Below, piece after piece: positions 1-7,264 of a stretch of DNA of 64,000 nucleotides. Positions within the stretch are counted from its first letter, which is position 1, and the number at the start of each line of letters is the position of its first letter. The notes under the pieces are model-generated. The model saw only the letters and a program-made list of their open reading frames with translations. It was not told the origin of the DNA and did not search any database. Both the position numbers and the translations under genes were made by a program. The DNA comes from Rhodocyclales bacterium (GTDB lineage: Bacteria > Pseudomonadota > Gammaproteobacteria > Burkholderiales > Rhodocyclaceae), in assembly GCA_028292505.1 (NCBI GenBank), contig JAQGMF010000012.1:1-64000 (forward strand). Direction: 5' to 3'.

Positions 1-312
1 GGTCAGGGCTCAGGTCTGGGCTCAGGTCGGGGATCAGGTCAGGGATCAGGTCAGGGCTCAGGTCGGGGCTCAGGTCAGGGCTCAGGTCTGGGCTCAGGTC
101 GGGGATCAGGACAGGGCTCAGGTCTGGGCTCAGGTCTGGGCTCAGGTCGGGGATCAGGTCTGGGATCAGGTCGGGGATCAGGTCGGGGATCAGGTCGGGG
201 CTCAGGTCAGGGCTCAGGTCTGGGCTCAGGTCGGGGCTCAGGTCAGGGCTCAGGTCTGGGCTCAGGTCGGGGCTCAGGTCAGGGATCAGGTCGGGGCTCA
301 GGTCGGGGCTCA
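1..312 (+). repeat. 26 tandem 12-bp repeats, coding
   Basis: Twenty-six consecutive units of exactly 12 bp follow the pattern GGTCNGGGMTCA. The fifth base is A in 8 units, T in 7 and G in 11. The ninth is C in 18 and A in 8. Only one unit (the tenth, GGACAGGGCTCA) differs elsewhere. Because 12 is a multiple of three and no unit contains a stop, all three forward frames stay open. Only frame 2 continues without a stop into the downstream DUF6745-like sequence; it encodes a tetrapeptide Val-(Arg/Trp/Gly)-(Ala/Asp)-Gln. The array extends past the left edge. Confidence 0.97.
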
Positions 313-1015
313 GGTCTATCGCGCCGGCTTCGGCCAGCACGATGCAAATTGGCTGGGGTTTTATGAGTTCTTCATGCGTGAATGCGGTCTAGATGCTCCG
401 ACCAAGCTTCGCGGCCTCTTGAACCTAGCGAAATCGTGTGGATGGTTCTGGCCCTTCGAAGGAGTTTGCATCCTCACTGAACGTCCATCGGTAATGTGTC
501 GAGACTATGACAACCGATTGCATTGCGAAGACGGCCCCGCTCTGCAATATCCAGACGGCTTCTCGTTGTGGAAGTGGCATGGAGTGACTGTGCCTCAGGA
601 TGTGATTTGCGAACCGCAAAACATCACATGGCAGCGCATCGAAGCTGAAACGAATTCGGAAATTCGTCGCGTGCTCATCGCCCGCTATGGCGCTGACAAC
701 TATGTCGCAGACAGCGGCGCAATCGTTGTGCATGAACTTCCAGTCGATCACGAGTATGTCGGCCTGCGCACAGCTCGCCTATTGCGCAAAGACGTGCCAG
801 ACGATGAACCAATCGTCTACGCCGACGTGCTGAACAGCACACCCGAGCCAGATGGGTCAGTGAAACGCTACATGCTGCGCGTTGATCCAAACGCCTACAA
901 CGGTGAGGCGTCACGCAATTTGCATGCAGCGGTGGCATCAACCTGGCGCGACAGCATCACTGGTGAGCTTACCTACAAGCGCTGGCAAGACTACGCACCA
1001 GTGGCCGAAAGCTGA
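2..1015 (+). CDS. DUF6745-like protein with V-x-x-Q tetrapeptide repeats (5' partial)
   Basis: The reading frame enters from the left edge, reads the 12-bp array as about 26 copies of a V-(R/W/G)-(A/D)-Q tetrapeptide, then continues without a stop into an aromatic-rich stretch ([13 protein letters not shown]) and a C-terminal domain. That domain carries HCEDGPA, a Y-DG-WKWHGV-VP stretch and [11 protein letters not shown], which fit the DUF6745 family as I know it. A start at the internal ATG 374 would cut off conserved sequence, so 374 is not the true start. Function is unknown; V-x-x-Q repeats before a DUF6745 domain are, as I recall, a feature of the family. It lies at the left of the visible phage-type gene block. 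The assignment is from motif memory, not a search. Confidence 0.75.
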   Translation, partial: VRAQVWAQVGDQVRDQVRAQVGAQVRAQVWAQVGDQDRAQVWAQVWAQVGDQVWDQVGDQVGDQVGAQVRAQVWAQVGAQVRAQVWAQVGAQVRDQVGAQVGAQVYRAGFGQHDANWLGFYEFFMRECGLDAPTKLRGLLNLAKSCGWFWPFEGVCILTERPSVMCRDYDNRLHCEDGPALQYPDGFSLWKWHGVTVPQDVICEPQNITWQRIEAETNSEIRRVLIARYGADNYVADSGAIVVHELPVDHEYVGLRTARLLRKDVPDDEPIVYADVLNSTPEPDGSVKRYMLRVDPNAYNGEASRNLHAAVASTWRDSITGELTYKRWQDYAPVAES

Positions 1016-1112
1016 AGCATTTTACGCCGGACCCTCGCTCATGGCCGTCAGGCTCATCACCTGGCGTGCGAGGTGGCTGGCTCCGACCTTTTTCCAACAC
1101 AAAGGAGTAACC

Positions 1113-1799
1113 ATGCAACTCGAACTTGAAAAACAGACCGCTATTCTTCTGGCGTTCACACCACGCACTGAGCACCACGGTCCAGAGCTCGAGTCGCGTG
1201 CGACGCTGAAGTTTCTGGCAAACGTCGGCGCCGACTTTCTGCTGGAGATCGATCCGCGCCTGCGCACCATGTTGTACGAAAAGGCAGATGACGCTCAGGA
1301 AGAGTTGCTTGAAGATGTTCCGCTCACCAAGCTGCGCATCCCTGCGCTCTCGCCAAACTTCCCGCTCAAATCAGACTGGAAAGGCATCGGCTATCAGCTG
1401 GACATGGATGTCGGTGTCACCGGCAAATCCAACATCTCGCTGGACCTGTGCAACGTCGACAAAATACGCTACACGCCCAAGGATGGAGGCACGGTAGAAC
1501 TCACGTTCAATGTCGCATGCGATCCATCTGAACATGACGTTGGCACGATATACAACCTCATGGGCAAGGAAGTTCTGATGTGGCTAACGCCGCCTTCAGC
1601 CGAAAAGATTGCGCGCATGAACAAGGCCTCCGAGAAGACAGAGCCCTTGTTCAAAGATGAACCTGCGCCAGACAGCAAGGATGCCCAAGTTGCTGAACTC
1701 AACAAGTTGTTCGGCCCGGCAGACGGCGAAGAGCAAGCTGGCGACGACTCGGCCAACGATGACGACGATCTCGCCAACGAGCACGACGAAGCCGCGTAA
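1113..1799 (+). CDS. Phage-type hypothetical protein with acidic C-terminal tail
   Basis: A 228-residue protein that I do not recognise. The ATG at 1113 follows AAAGGAG with 6 bp spacing, so it is preferred over longer in-frame extensions beginning near 882 that run through the previous gene. The first 180 residues look like a compact alpha/beta domain. The last 45 are dominated by Asp, Glu and Ala, ending in a run of Asp and Glu. Acidic tails of this kind occur in phage DNA-binding accessory proteins, but nothing here proves that role. The next gene begins 2 bp after its stop. Confidence 0.75.
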   Translation: MQLELEKQTAILLAFTPRTEHHGPELESRATLKFLANVGADFLLEIDPRLRTMLYEKADDAQEELLEDVPLTKLRIPALSPNFPLKSDWKGIGYQLDMDVGVTGKSNISLDLCNVDKIRYTPKDGGTVELTFNVACDPSEHDVGTIYNLMGKEVLMWLTPPSAEKIARMNKASEKTEPLFKDEPAPDSKDAQVAELNKLFGPADGEEQAGDDSANDDDDLANEHDEAA

Positions 1800-1801
1800 C
1801 C

Positions 1802-1975
1802 GTGCTGGACATCAATCAAGCCATCGTGCGGCTGACCCAAACCGATGAGCTCGCACCGGAGCACCGCGAGTTCGTCGAGGGTCTGCATGCGCGCATTCAC
1901 GCTGGCGAAGTGACAGCGCTTAGTGAAGTGCAACTCGCGCAGATTCGCGAGTTATATCAGAGGCATGCCACATGA
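1802..1975 (+). CDS. Small phage-type protein (57 aa), GTG start
   Basis: A 57-codon frame opens with GTG two bases after the preceding stop and closes with a TGA overlapping the ATG of the next gene (ATGA at 1972-1975). The translation starts VLDINQAIVRLTQ and ends RELYQRHAT. It is predicted helical, with evenly spaced Leu, Ile and Val. Its tight fit between two overlapping genes and clean frame support real coding. No function is recognised. Confidence 0.65.
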   Translation: MLDINQAIVRLTQTDELAPEHREFVEGLHARIHAGEVTALSEVQLAQIRELYQRHAT

Positions 1976-2589
1976 CAGTCTCAGCCCATCCTTTGCAGTG
2001 GCCGGCTGGCCGTCCACGCACGCCGCACTACAACCTCGAGAATGCCAAGTTCGATGTGACCTTTGCGCGCGCCAGAGACAACATCATTGCCGAAGTGAAG
2101 CTGCTCACCGGCGGCCGCTGGGGCACAGATCCACTGACGGTCATCAGCACGAATATCGCATTGCGCAGTGATGGCTTGCCGCTGGCTCGCCAGCGCGCGC
2201 CCGATGACATTGGCGTGGCCGTGTATTTCACCTACAAGAAGCGACAGATGTCGTTCGCATGTGATCGGTGGCTCAAGATCGAGCACAACATGCAGGCGAT
2301 CGCGAAGACGATCGAGGCGCTGCGCGGCATTGCACGCTGGGGCACGGGCGACATGCTTGAGGCCGCCTTCCGTGGTTTCACCGCGCTTCCTGCGCCAACT
2401 GCAAAACGGGAATGGCGAGAAGTCCTTGATCTGCTGTACGCCAACCACATAACAACGAGCCAGCTCAGGGATTCATTTCGACGTGCCGCTGCCATTGCGC
2501 ATCCTGATCGTGCCGGTGGCAGTCACGATGCCATGACGGCCGTCAATGCCGCCTACGAAGAAGCCAAGAAAGCGCTGGGATTCGAATGA
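1972..2589 (+). CDS. Phage protein with C-terminal J-domain-like region
   Basis: A 205-residue protein in a translationally coupled series: its ATG overlaps the previous TGA, and its TGA overlaps the next ATG. The N-terminal 130 residues are not recognised. The last 55 residues resemble a DnaJ J-domain: a helix, then the HPD tripeptide inside AHPDRAGGS, then a helix ending NAAYEEAKKAL. J-domains stimulate Hsp70 ATPase through HPD, so the protein could recruit host DnaK during phage replication or assembly. That is an inference. No zinc-finger or C-terminal substrate-binding region of full DnaJ is present. Confidence 0.72.
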   Translation: MTVSAHPLQWPAGRPRTPHYNLENAKFDVTFARARDNIIAEVKLLTGGRWGTDPLTVISTNIALRSDGLPLARQRAPDDIGVAVYFTYKKRQMSFACDRWLKIEHNMQAIAKTIEALRGIARWGTGDMLEAAFRGFTALPAPTAKREWREVLDLLYANHITTSQLRDSFRRAAAIAHPDRAGGSHDAMTAVNAAYEEAKKALGFE

Positions 2590-3275
2590 AGGAACGTCCG
2601 ATTCTCTTCAGCGGCCCGATGGTCTGCGCCCTGCTCAACGGCACGAAGACGCAGACGCGCCGAATGGTGAAATACGCGTCACCGGATCTCGTAGATGCCG
2701 ATGGATGGCCACTCACCGATGCCAACATCGACGGCGCTGGTGACATCCGCGCAGCGTGCCCGTACGGCAACGCCGGTGACCAGCTGTGGGTGCGTGAGAC
2801 CTTCTACTGTGATCACTGCTTCTATCCCGAAGGCACGCCCGATAGCTGTCACTACCGTGTTGTTGAAGGACAGCATGTGCCGCTCTCGCTGGAAGAGAAG
2901 CGCGCTGACATGCTCCAAACCATGTACTACCGCGCTGACGGCGACCCCGAATTCGAAGCGCCTGAAGGTCCGACGCCATGGCGCCCCAGTATCCACATGC
3001 CACGCTGGGCGAGCCGTATCCTGCTGGAAGTTACCGGCGTGCGCGTCGAGAGCTTGCAAGAAATCTCCGATGCCGATGCCATTGCCGAAGGCATTCATCC
3101 CTATGCAGTCTACGGCGGAAAGGTCGAGAGCTGGAAAGGCACAGAGACGCTGGAATGCGCACGCGTGTCGCCAATCGATGCATACCGCGACCTGTGGGAA
3201 TCCATCAACGGTGAGGGCTCTTGGGATGCGAATCCTTGGGTATGGACCATTTCGTTCAAGGTGAACAAGCTATGA
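2586..3275 (+). CDS. ASCH-like phage protein
   Basis: A 229-residue protein beginning MKERPILFSGPMVCALLNGTK and then TQTRRMV. This opening (P-ILFS-PMV-A-L-G-KTQTRR) is characteristic of a phage family often annotated as morphogenetic or ASCH-fold protein, related to PUA/EVE nucleic-acid-binding domains. The middle has a Cys/His-containing stretch (YCDHCFYPEG) and conserved tryptophans (TPWRPSIHMPRWASRI) typical of the family. The protein likely binds RNA or modified nucleotides, but substrate and role are not established. It overlaps both neighbours by ATGA, so it is co-translated with the J-domain protein. Confidence 0.7.
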   Translation: MKERPILFSGPMVCALLNGTKTQTRRMVKYASPDLVDADGWPLTDANIDGAGDIRAACPYGNAGDQLWVRETFYCDHCFYPEGTPDSCHYRVVEGQHVPLSLEEKRADMLQTMYYRADGDPEFEAPEGPTPWRPSIHMPRWASRILLEVTGVRVESLQEISDADAIAEGIHPYAVYGGKVESWKGTETLECARVSPIDAYRDLWESINGEGSWDANPWVWTISFKVNKL

Positions 3276-3460
3276 CAATTGAGAAAGAAGAGTGGATCGC
3301 TCGCTGCAAGGCTCAATACGCAAAGCGCGCCGGACTGACGGAAAATGAAGCGCAGGCGTGTGCTGAAGTCTCATTTGACGAAGACGGTGATGACGATGAC
3401 GTGACGCCTGAAGAAGCCGCCGACAACGACATGGATTGCTGGGATGACGACGGTGAATGA
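3272..3460 (+). CDS. Small acidic phage-type protein (62 aa)
   Basis: This 62-residue frame starts at the ATG overlapping the stop of the ASCH-like gene. The second half is strongly acidic, with runs of Asp and Glu and the ending MDCWDDDGE. Start choice rests on the ATGA overlap; the longer frame from 3221 lies inside the upstream gene. Unknown function. Small acidic phage proteins are sometimes DNA mimics that block host enzymes, but there is no direct evidence for this here. Confidence 0.65.
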   Translation: MTIEKEEWIARCKAQYAKRAGLTENEAQACAEVSFDEDGDDDDVTPEEAADNDMDCWDDDGE

Positions 3461-3461
3461 C

Positions 3462-4319
3462 ATGAAAAACGAAAAGAAATCAGTGGCCGAATTGCTGGAA
3501 GGCGTTGAGGCGGATGCTTGGTTACGCGTGTCCAACATCTCGGGATTGTCCACCAGGGCATCTCTTTCCGATGGCGTGGAACTGGCATCTGAAAGCATTT
3601 TTCCACTTCGCTGTGACGCAACTCTCGAGCGCGTGATCGGGCCGGTGCTGGCGGCACTGAGACTATCGCAACAGGTGGACGCAAACAATTTCAATGCACA
3701 CCACGAGGTCATGCTTGAAAGAATCAGCCAGCTAGAAAAACAAAACGCCAATCTCTCCCGCGCCGTCGTAGAACTGACCGAGACCAAAGATACTGCGTAT
3801 CTGTCTGGCATTGCGGAAGGTCGGGCGGAGATGGAAAGAGCGTGCCCTAATGCCGCTCACATGGGCAAGCATGCATGCAAAAATCGCCATCAATGTTGGG
3901 AGCCGTGTGGAGAGCTTGGACATAGCGAAAAACATGCCAGACCAATGGACGGCTACCTACAAGAACTCGCCGACGAATCTCGGCGGCTTGGACTGTATGA
4001 CGTGCCAAAAGTCAATCCATTATGCGTGGCTGAAAACTGCTCGCTACATCCAGAGATTCATCAGCAGCCGAGTCCTCATCCGCCATCACGGCACTGTAAT
4101 TGCAAAGACTGCACTGAATATTTCACTGGCAAACCAATTGAAACCTTGTGGGCACCTGAGCAGCCAAGCGTGAATGAGGAATTACTGACGCTATTGTTGC
4201 GGCACCACGAACATATGCAACTGTACTTAAGGCATTACTACAAAAATCAAAATGTGTTTGATGCTGTTATTAAGGCAATCGACCACGCCAAAGCAGCCAA
4301 GAAAGGGTCCGGGGAATGA
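3462..4319 (+). CDS. Orphan phage-type protein with a Cys/His-rich middle
   Basis: A 285-residue protein of unknown function. ATG 3462 has GGTGA 5 bp upstream and lies just after the previous stop; an in-frame ATG at 3444 would overlap the upstream gene. Residues about 75-110 look like a short coiled coil (MLERISQLEKQNANLSRAVVE). The centre is unusually rich in Cys and His (CPNAAHMGKHAC, HQCWEPCGELGH, HCNCKDCTEYF), which suggests metal sites. The C-terminus is helical. AT content rises here compared with the host genes, consistent with recent acquisition. It overlaps the next gene by ATGA. Confidence 0.65.
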   Translation: MKNEKKSVAELLEGVEADAWLRVSNISGLSTRASLSDGVELASESIFPLRCDATLERVIGPVLAALRLSQQVDANNFNAHHEVMLERISQLEKQNANLSRAVVELTETKDTAYLSGIAEGRAEMERACPNAAHMGKHACKNRHQCWEPCGELGHSEKHARPMDGYLQELADESRRLGLYDVPKVNPLCVAENCSLHPEIHQQPSPHPPSRHCNCKDCTEYFTGKPIETLWAPEQPSVNEELLTLLLRHHEHMQLYLRHYYKNQNVFDAVIKAIDHAKAAKKGSGE

Positions 4320-4663
4320 GTGATACACCACAACCGTCTAAATATGCAGCATTGCTGAATGACTTATGCGATATGCAAGATTCGATTATTTACGCTGCCA
4401 GAAAGAATGTGTTGATTCGTGCAGAACATGCCATCGCCGATATGGAGAAAAGGCTGAATAAAGCAGAAGCCCTCGTCGCTGAGCAGGTTGCGCTGGCTGT
4501 GGCGGAATACGCGGCTTTGCTAAAAGAAGCTTTGCCATTTGTCGATGCTTACTGCAACGCCACGATTAGCCCGACAGCCGCTAGCGAATCATCATATGTG
4601 GCGATGCGTGGTTATGCGCTAATCAAGCGCTCGCAGCCAGAACAGAAAGGCGGGGACGGGTAA
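4316..4663 (+). CDS. Helical phage-type hypothetical protein (115 aa)
   Basis: The start overlaps the upstream stop (ATGA) and has a GGGG-rich stretch just before it. The 115-residue product is predicted mostly alpha-helical, with a heptad-like stretch (DMEKRLNKAEALVAEQVALA). Its C-terminus carries a Ser/Tyr-rich segment. No family is recognised. The stop TAA shares its last base with the following ATG. Confidence 0.6.
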   Translation: MSDTPQPSKYAALLNDLCDMQDSIIYAARKNVLIRAEHAIADMEKRLNKAEALVAEQVALAVAEYAALLKEALPFVDAYCNATISPTAASESSYVAMRGYALIKRSQPEQKGGDG

Positions 4664-4866
4664 TGACAACATTCGGTGAGATGGTAGTTCCTACTGCTGA
4701 AGGCATTACCGATGGAATTGAAGCCATCAAAGCCAATATGGAGGCTGGCAAATGGACGATGATCGCACCTGATGGTCGAGTATGGATGACGCCCGAACCA
4801 ATGATTCTCTTTGCTGCTCTTGCGGCGATCATGCGTGGCGAAGAGCTTCGGTTTGGAGAGCACTGA
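4663..4866 (+). CDS. Small phage-type hypothetical protein (67 aa)
   Basis: A 67-residue frame starting at TAATG, one base shared with the preceding stop, with a purine-rich Shine-Dalgarno-like stretch upstream. The product contains a short motif, KWTMIAPDGRVWMTPEP, resembling small phage accessory proteins. No function is assigned. It ends 1 bp before the next start. Confidence 0.6.
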   Translation: MTTFGEMVVPTAEGITDGIEAIKANMEAGKWTMIAPDGRVWMTPEPMILFAALAAIMRGEELRFGEH

Positions 4867-4867
4867 C

Positions 4868-5104
4868 ATGACAACCCTCACCCAGCTAGTAACGCGCCGC
4901 TATCTGCCGGACGGGTCGCCTAAGCCGCACTATGTAGCAACTTTCGGTGGGCGGCTTTCGTGGCCAGCGGAAGCTACGCATCTGATGCGAGTTTTTCGTT
5001 TTGGCGTCGGCGGATCGTCGTATTCGTTGGCTGAAATACGAGCATGCCCAAAGATTGCATGGGGCAGTGACATCCTCGCCATCCGCTGGATGAAGGAATC
5101 ATAA
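4868..5104 (+). CDS. Small phage-type hypothetical protein (78 aa)
   Basis: The ATG at 4868 is preceded by GGAGAG with about 8 bp spacing; a longer frame from 4811 would run through the previous gene. The 78-residue product opens MTTLTQLVTRRYLPDGSPKP and is basic and probably beta-rich. It is the last member of the continuously overlapping series: a 46-bp gap with an inverted repeat follows. Function is unknown. Confidence 0.6.
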   Translation: MTTLTQLVTRRYLPDGSPKPHYVATFGGRLSWPAEATHLMRVFRFGVGGSSYSLAEIRACPKIAWGSDILAIRWMKES

Positions 5105-5111
5105 ACAACTA

Positions 5112-5126
5112 TCCGGAATTTCCGGA
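5112..5126. other. Short perfect inverted repeat before a phage gene
   Basis: TCCGGAATTTCCGGA has 7-bp arms around one central base, 25 bp upstream of the start at 5151. It lies in the only clear gap of the element's gene series, so it may be a small operator or a stem in the leader of the next gene. No T-run follows, so it is not a typical terminator. Confidence 0.4.
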
Positions 5127-5150
5127 GAGTGCTTAATAGTTAGGAATGAC

Positions 5151-5711
5151 ATGGACATGCGCGAGAAGATCATCACATCAATAAAGAAAGCGCTATATCC
5201 TGACTTTATATCTACGAAGCAAGAATTGGCCATCGCAGACGCAATCATCGCTGCGCTGAGGGAGCAGGCCACGCCGATCTATTGTGTGTCGTGCGATGAC
5301 GTGAGCAGCGATGGGCGCTGCGAGCTGTATTCGCACCATACAGAGCCTGTCCAGAACGCGGATAACACAGTGCTCTACGCCCTCCCCATCCCGCCAGTCG
5401 AGCAGCCGGAGTCCAAGCAAGTGGCTTGTGTCTCACTAACTCCAGAATCTGAGACGGAAAGCAGTTTGTCGCTCACCGACAAGACTCAAACCCCTTCGGC
5501 TGACAGTGCAGAAGTCCATGATGCTGAACGCTACTTTCCTCACGAATTTGAGGTGTGGCAAAACGACATCCTGTGCGCATCAGGAAGCGGAACACGTCAG
5601 GCTGCGTTAACTGAAGCGATCAGATATGCCCGCCAGTATCAGGAAGATGGCCCTGTGCGCGTTTTTGAGGTGACACGAACGCTCATCGATCATGACGCCG
5701 CCATCTACTAA
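5151..5711 (+). CDS. Phage-type hypothetical protein (186 aa)
   Basis: Unrecognised. ATG 5151 lies just after AGGAA; ATG 5157 in the same frame is also possible. The N-terminal half begins with a helical stretch (KKALYPDFISTKQELAIADAI), then a Cys-containing segment (YCVSCDDVSSDGRCELY) that could bind metal. A low-complexity Ser/Thr linker leads to a C-terminal piece (FPHEFEVWQNDILCASGSG, then TEAIRYARQYQ) that looks like a small independent domain. A gap of 34 bp separates it from the excisionase-like gene. Confidence 0.6.
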   Translation: MDMREKIITSIKKALYPDFISTKQELAIADAIIAALREQATPIYCVSCDDVSSDGRCELYSHHTEPVQNADNTVLYALPIPPVEQPESKQVACVSLTPESETESSLSLTDKTQTPSADSAEVHDAERYFPHEFEVWQNDILCASGSGTRQAALTEAIRYARQYQEDGPVRVFEVTRTLIDHDAAIY

Positions 5712-5745
5712 ATTGGCAACGGATTAGTAGGGCTTGACAGCAATC

Positions 5746-6027
5746 GTGTCCGCTCGTTACATCACGATTCCCAAGGCTGCTCTTGAGACGGGGTACACCG
5801 AGGATGCCATTCGTAGCAAAATCCGCGACGGCATCTGGCGTGAGGGGCACGAGTGGAAGCGAGCACCAGATGGTCGACAACTGGTTGATATGGACGGATA
5901 CAACGAATGGGTCGAAATGGATCAGGCGTCATCGCCATCTCGGAAACAAGCATCGAAATCACCTTCGCCTATCGCGGGCAGCGCTGCAGGGAGAGAATCA
6001 AGCTCAAGCCCACGGCCCCTAACCTGA
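5746..6027 (+). CDS. Excisionase-like protein (Xis)
   Basis: A small basic protein of about 93 residues beginning SARYITIPKAALETGYT, then EDAIRSKIRDGIW and a RAPDGRQLVD-W stretch. This is the winged-helix excisionase pattern common next to integrases of Burkholderiales prophages. GTG 5746 matches where such proteins usually begin; TTG 5734 is an alternative. The C-terminal 40 residues (Ser/Pro-rich) overlap the first 121 bp of the integrase gene in another frame, so the two are co-transcribed and probably co-translated. It is expected to bend attachment-site DNA and direct the integrase toward excision. Confidence 0.75.
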   Translation: MSARYITIPKAALETGYTEDAIRSKIRDGIWREGHEWKRAPDGRQLVDMDGYNEWVEMDQASSPSRKQASKSPSPIAGSAAGRESSSSPRPLT

Positions 6028-7115
6028 AGCGTGCTGAGCGGCACCGCGCCGCCATCCTTGATGCGATCGAGAAGGGTACGTTCAACTACTCAGAGACATT
6101 CCCTGATTCGCCTCGACGGCTGCTGTTCATCGAGCGCCAGGGCGACGCGCTGAAGGTCGCGGCTTACTTGGATGCGTGGCTTGATCGCCAAGAGAAGCAC
6201 CTCAAGTCATCGACTTGGGACGATTACCGCAAGATCGTCAATAACCCACTTGTTCCGAAGCTTGGCGGCCTGATCCTTGCCGACCTCAAGCGCACTCATG
6301 TGCGTGAGATGTGCGATGGTATCGACGCTTCGAACAAGCGCCTGGCAAACGTCCAGAGCGTGTTGCGCAGTGCATTGCAGGCCGCCTTCGACGATGAATT
6401 GATCGAAGCCAATATTCTTCATAGATGGACGTATTCGAGAAAAGAGGCGGTGAAAGAGGAAGACGATGTCGATCCCTTCACTCAGGCCGAGCAGACCGCG
6501 ATACTTGAGAAATGCACTGGACAGACCCGCAACACGTTCAAGTTTTACTTCTGGACCGGTATCCGGCCATCTGAATTGGTGGCATTGCGGTGGGGCGATA
6601 TTGACTGGCTGCGTGGCGTAGTTGTCATTCAGCGCGCCCGCACTCAGGTTGCCAAAGAAGCAGAAGGCACGAAGACCAAAGCGGGGCGGCGTGAAGTGAA
6701 ATTGCTTGCGCCCGCGCTTGAAGCATTGATTGATCAGAAGGCCTACACCTACCTGAAAGGCGAAGAGATTTTCAACAATCCGAGAACCGAGTTGCCTTGG
6801 AAGGGGGACCAGCCGATACGCCAAGCCTGGACGCCGATTCTGAAACTGGCAAAGGTGCGTTACCGCCGGCCATATCAGACGCGACACACCTACGCATCAA
6901 TGATGCTATCGGCAGGCGAGCATCCTATGTGGGTGGCTCAGCAGATGGGGCACAAGGACTGGACGATGATTGCACGCATCTATGGCAAATGGATGCCGTC
7001 AGTGGAGCCAGAAGCAGGGAATAAGGCCGTTGCGGCCTTCACTGAAAAGCTGGCAAATAAGCTGGCATTGCCCAGCCCATCCGACCCCAATCAGCCCCAA
7101 AAGAAAGCCAGCTAA
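5907..7115 (+). CDS. int: Tyrosine site-specific integrase
   Basis: A 402-residue phage integrase. Residues 1-70 form an arm-type DNA-binding domain (SIEITFAYRGQRCRERIKLK; DUF3596-like). A SAM-like core-binding domain follows around 85-170. The catalytic domain carries the first Arg in TGIRPSELVALRWGDI, the H-x-x-R box in RPYQTRHTYASMML, and the nucleophile Tyr in MIARIYGKW. All active-site elements look intact, so the enzyme is probably functional. It starts inside the excisionase-like gene and ends 33 bp from the tRNA-Ser 3' end, which is the likely attachment site. Confidence 0.95.
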   Translation: MGRNGSGVIAISETSIEITFAYRGQRCRERIKLKPTAPNLKRAERHRAAILDAIEKGTFNYSETFPDSPRRLLFIERQGDALKVAAYLDAWLDRQEKHLKSSTWDDYRKIVNNPLVPKLGGLILADLKRTHVREMCDGIDASNKRLANVQSVLRSALQAAFDDELIEANILHRWTYSRKEAVKEEDDVDPFTQAEQTAILEKCTGQTRNTFKFYFWTGIRPSELVALRWGDIDWLRGVVVIQRARTQVAKEAEGTKTKAGRREVKLLAPALEALIDQKAYTYLKGEEIFNNPRTELPWKGDQPIRQAWTPILKLAKVRYRRPYQTRHTYASMMLSAGEHPMWVAQQMGHKDWTMIARIYGKWMPSVEPEAGNKAVAAFTEKLANKLALPSPSDPNQPQKKAS

Positions 7116-7148
7116 GCAGACTTTGTTCTTTGCAAATCAATTACTTAG

Positions 7149-7195
7149 TGGCGGAGAGGGCGGGATTCGAACCCGCGTTAGGATATTATCCTAAA
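7149..7195. other. Probable attachment site at the tRNA-Ser 3' end
   Basis: Integrases of this type recombine within the 3' half of tRNA genes, and the element lies on the 3' side of this tRNA. The core should therefore fall within the CCA, acceptor, T-arm or variable-arm part of the gene. The exact core cannot be set because the partner copy at the other end of the element is outside the window. Confidence 0.4.
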
Positions 7196-7239
7196 CACGC
7201 TTTCCAGGCGTGCGACTTAAACCGCTCATCCACCTCTCC
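7149..7239 (-). tRNA. tRNA-Ser(GGA)
   Basis: On the minus strand the acceptor 5' strand GGAGAGG (7239-7233) pairs with CCTCTCC (7159-7153), followed by discriminator G and an encoded CCA. The anticodon stem CACGC/GCGTG encloses a CTGGAAA loop, giving anticodon GGA (serine, UCC/UCU codons). A long variable arm (TAGGATAATATCCTA) and the T-loop GGTTCGAATCC fit a class II tRNA. A TATACT -10 element at 7258-7253 lies about 13 bp before the mature 5' end. The tRNA follows the symporter gene by only 25 bp. The intact gene confirms that integration rebuilt its 3' end. Confidence 0.96.
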
Positions 7240-7264
7240 GGAAAGAGGCGGGAGTATAGCAGCG

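Larger units (their letters stand above)
1..7151. mobile_element. Prophage or integrative element, integrase-proximal end (left end outside window)
   Basis: A run of plus-strand genes, many overlapping by ATGA or similar, ends with an excisionase-like gene and a tyrosine integrase whose stop lies 33 bp from the 3' end of a tRNA-Ser gene. That arrangement is the usual footprint of insertion at a tRNA 3' end. The cargo visible here is phage-type: a DUF6745-like repeat protein, a J-domain-like protein, an ASCH-like protein and several unrecognised small proteins. No capsid, tail or lysis gene is visible, so whether this is a full prophage, a satellite or another integrative element cannot be decided. 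The left boundary and its attachment copy are beyond position 1. Confidence 0.8.

Noticed and set aside
1-312. CRISPR array
   Set aside because: Units are 12 bp and directly joined, with no spacers.
1-366. Gly/Ser-rich protein in frame 1 (G-x-G-S repeats)
   Set aside because: The frame stops at 364 just after the array, while frame 2 continues into a conserved domain.
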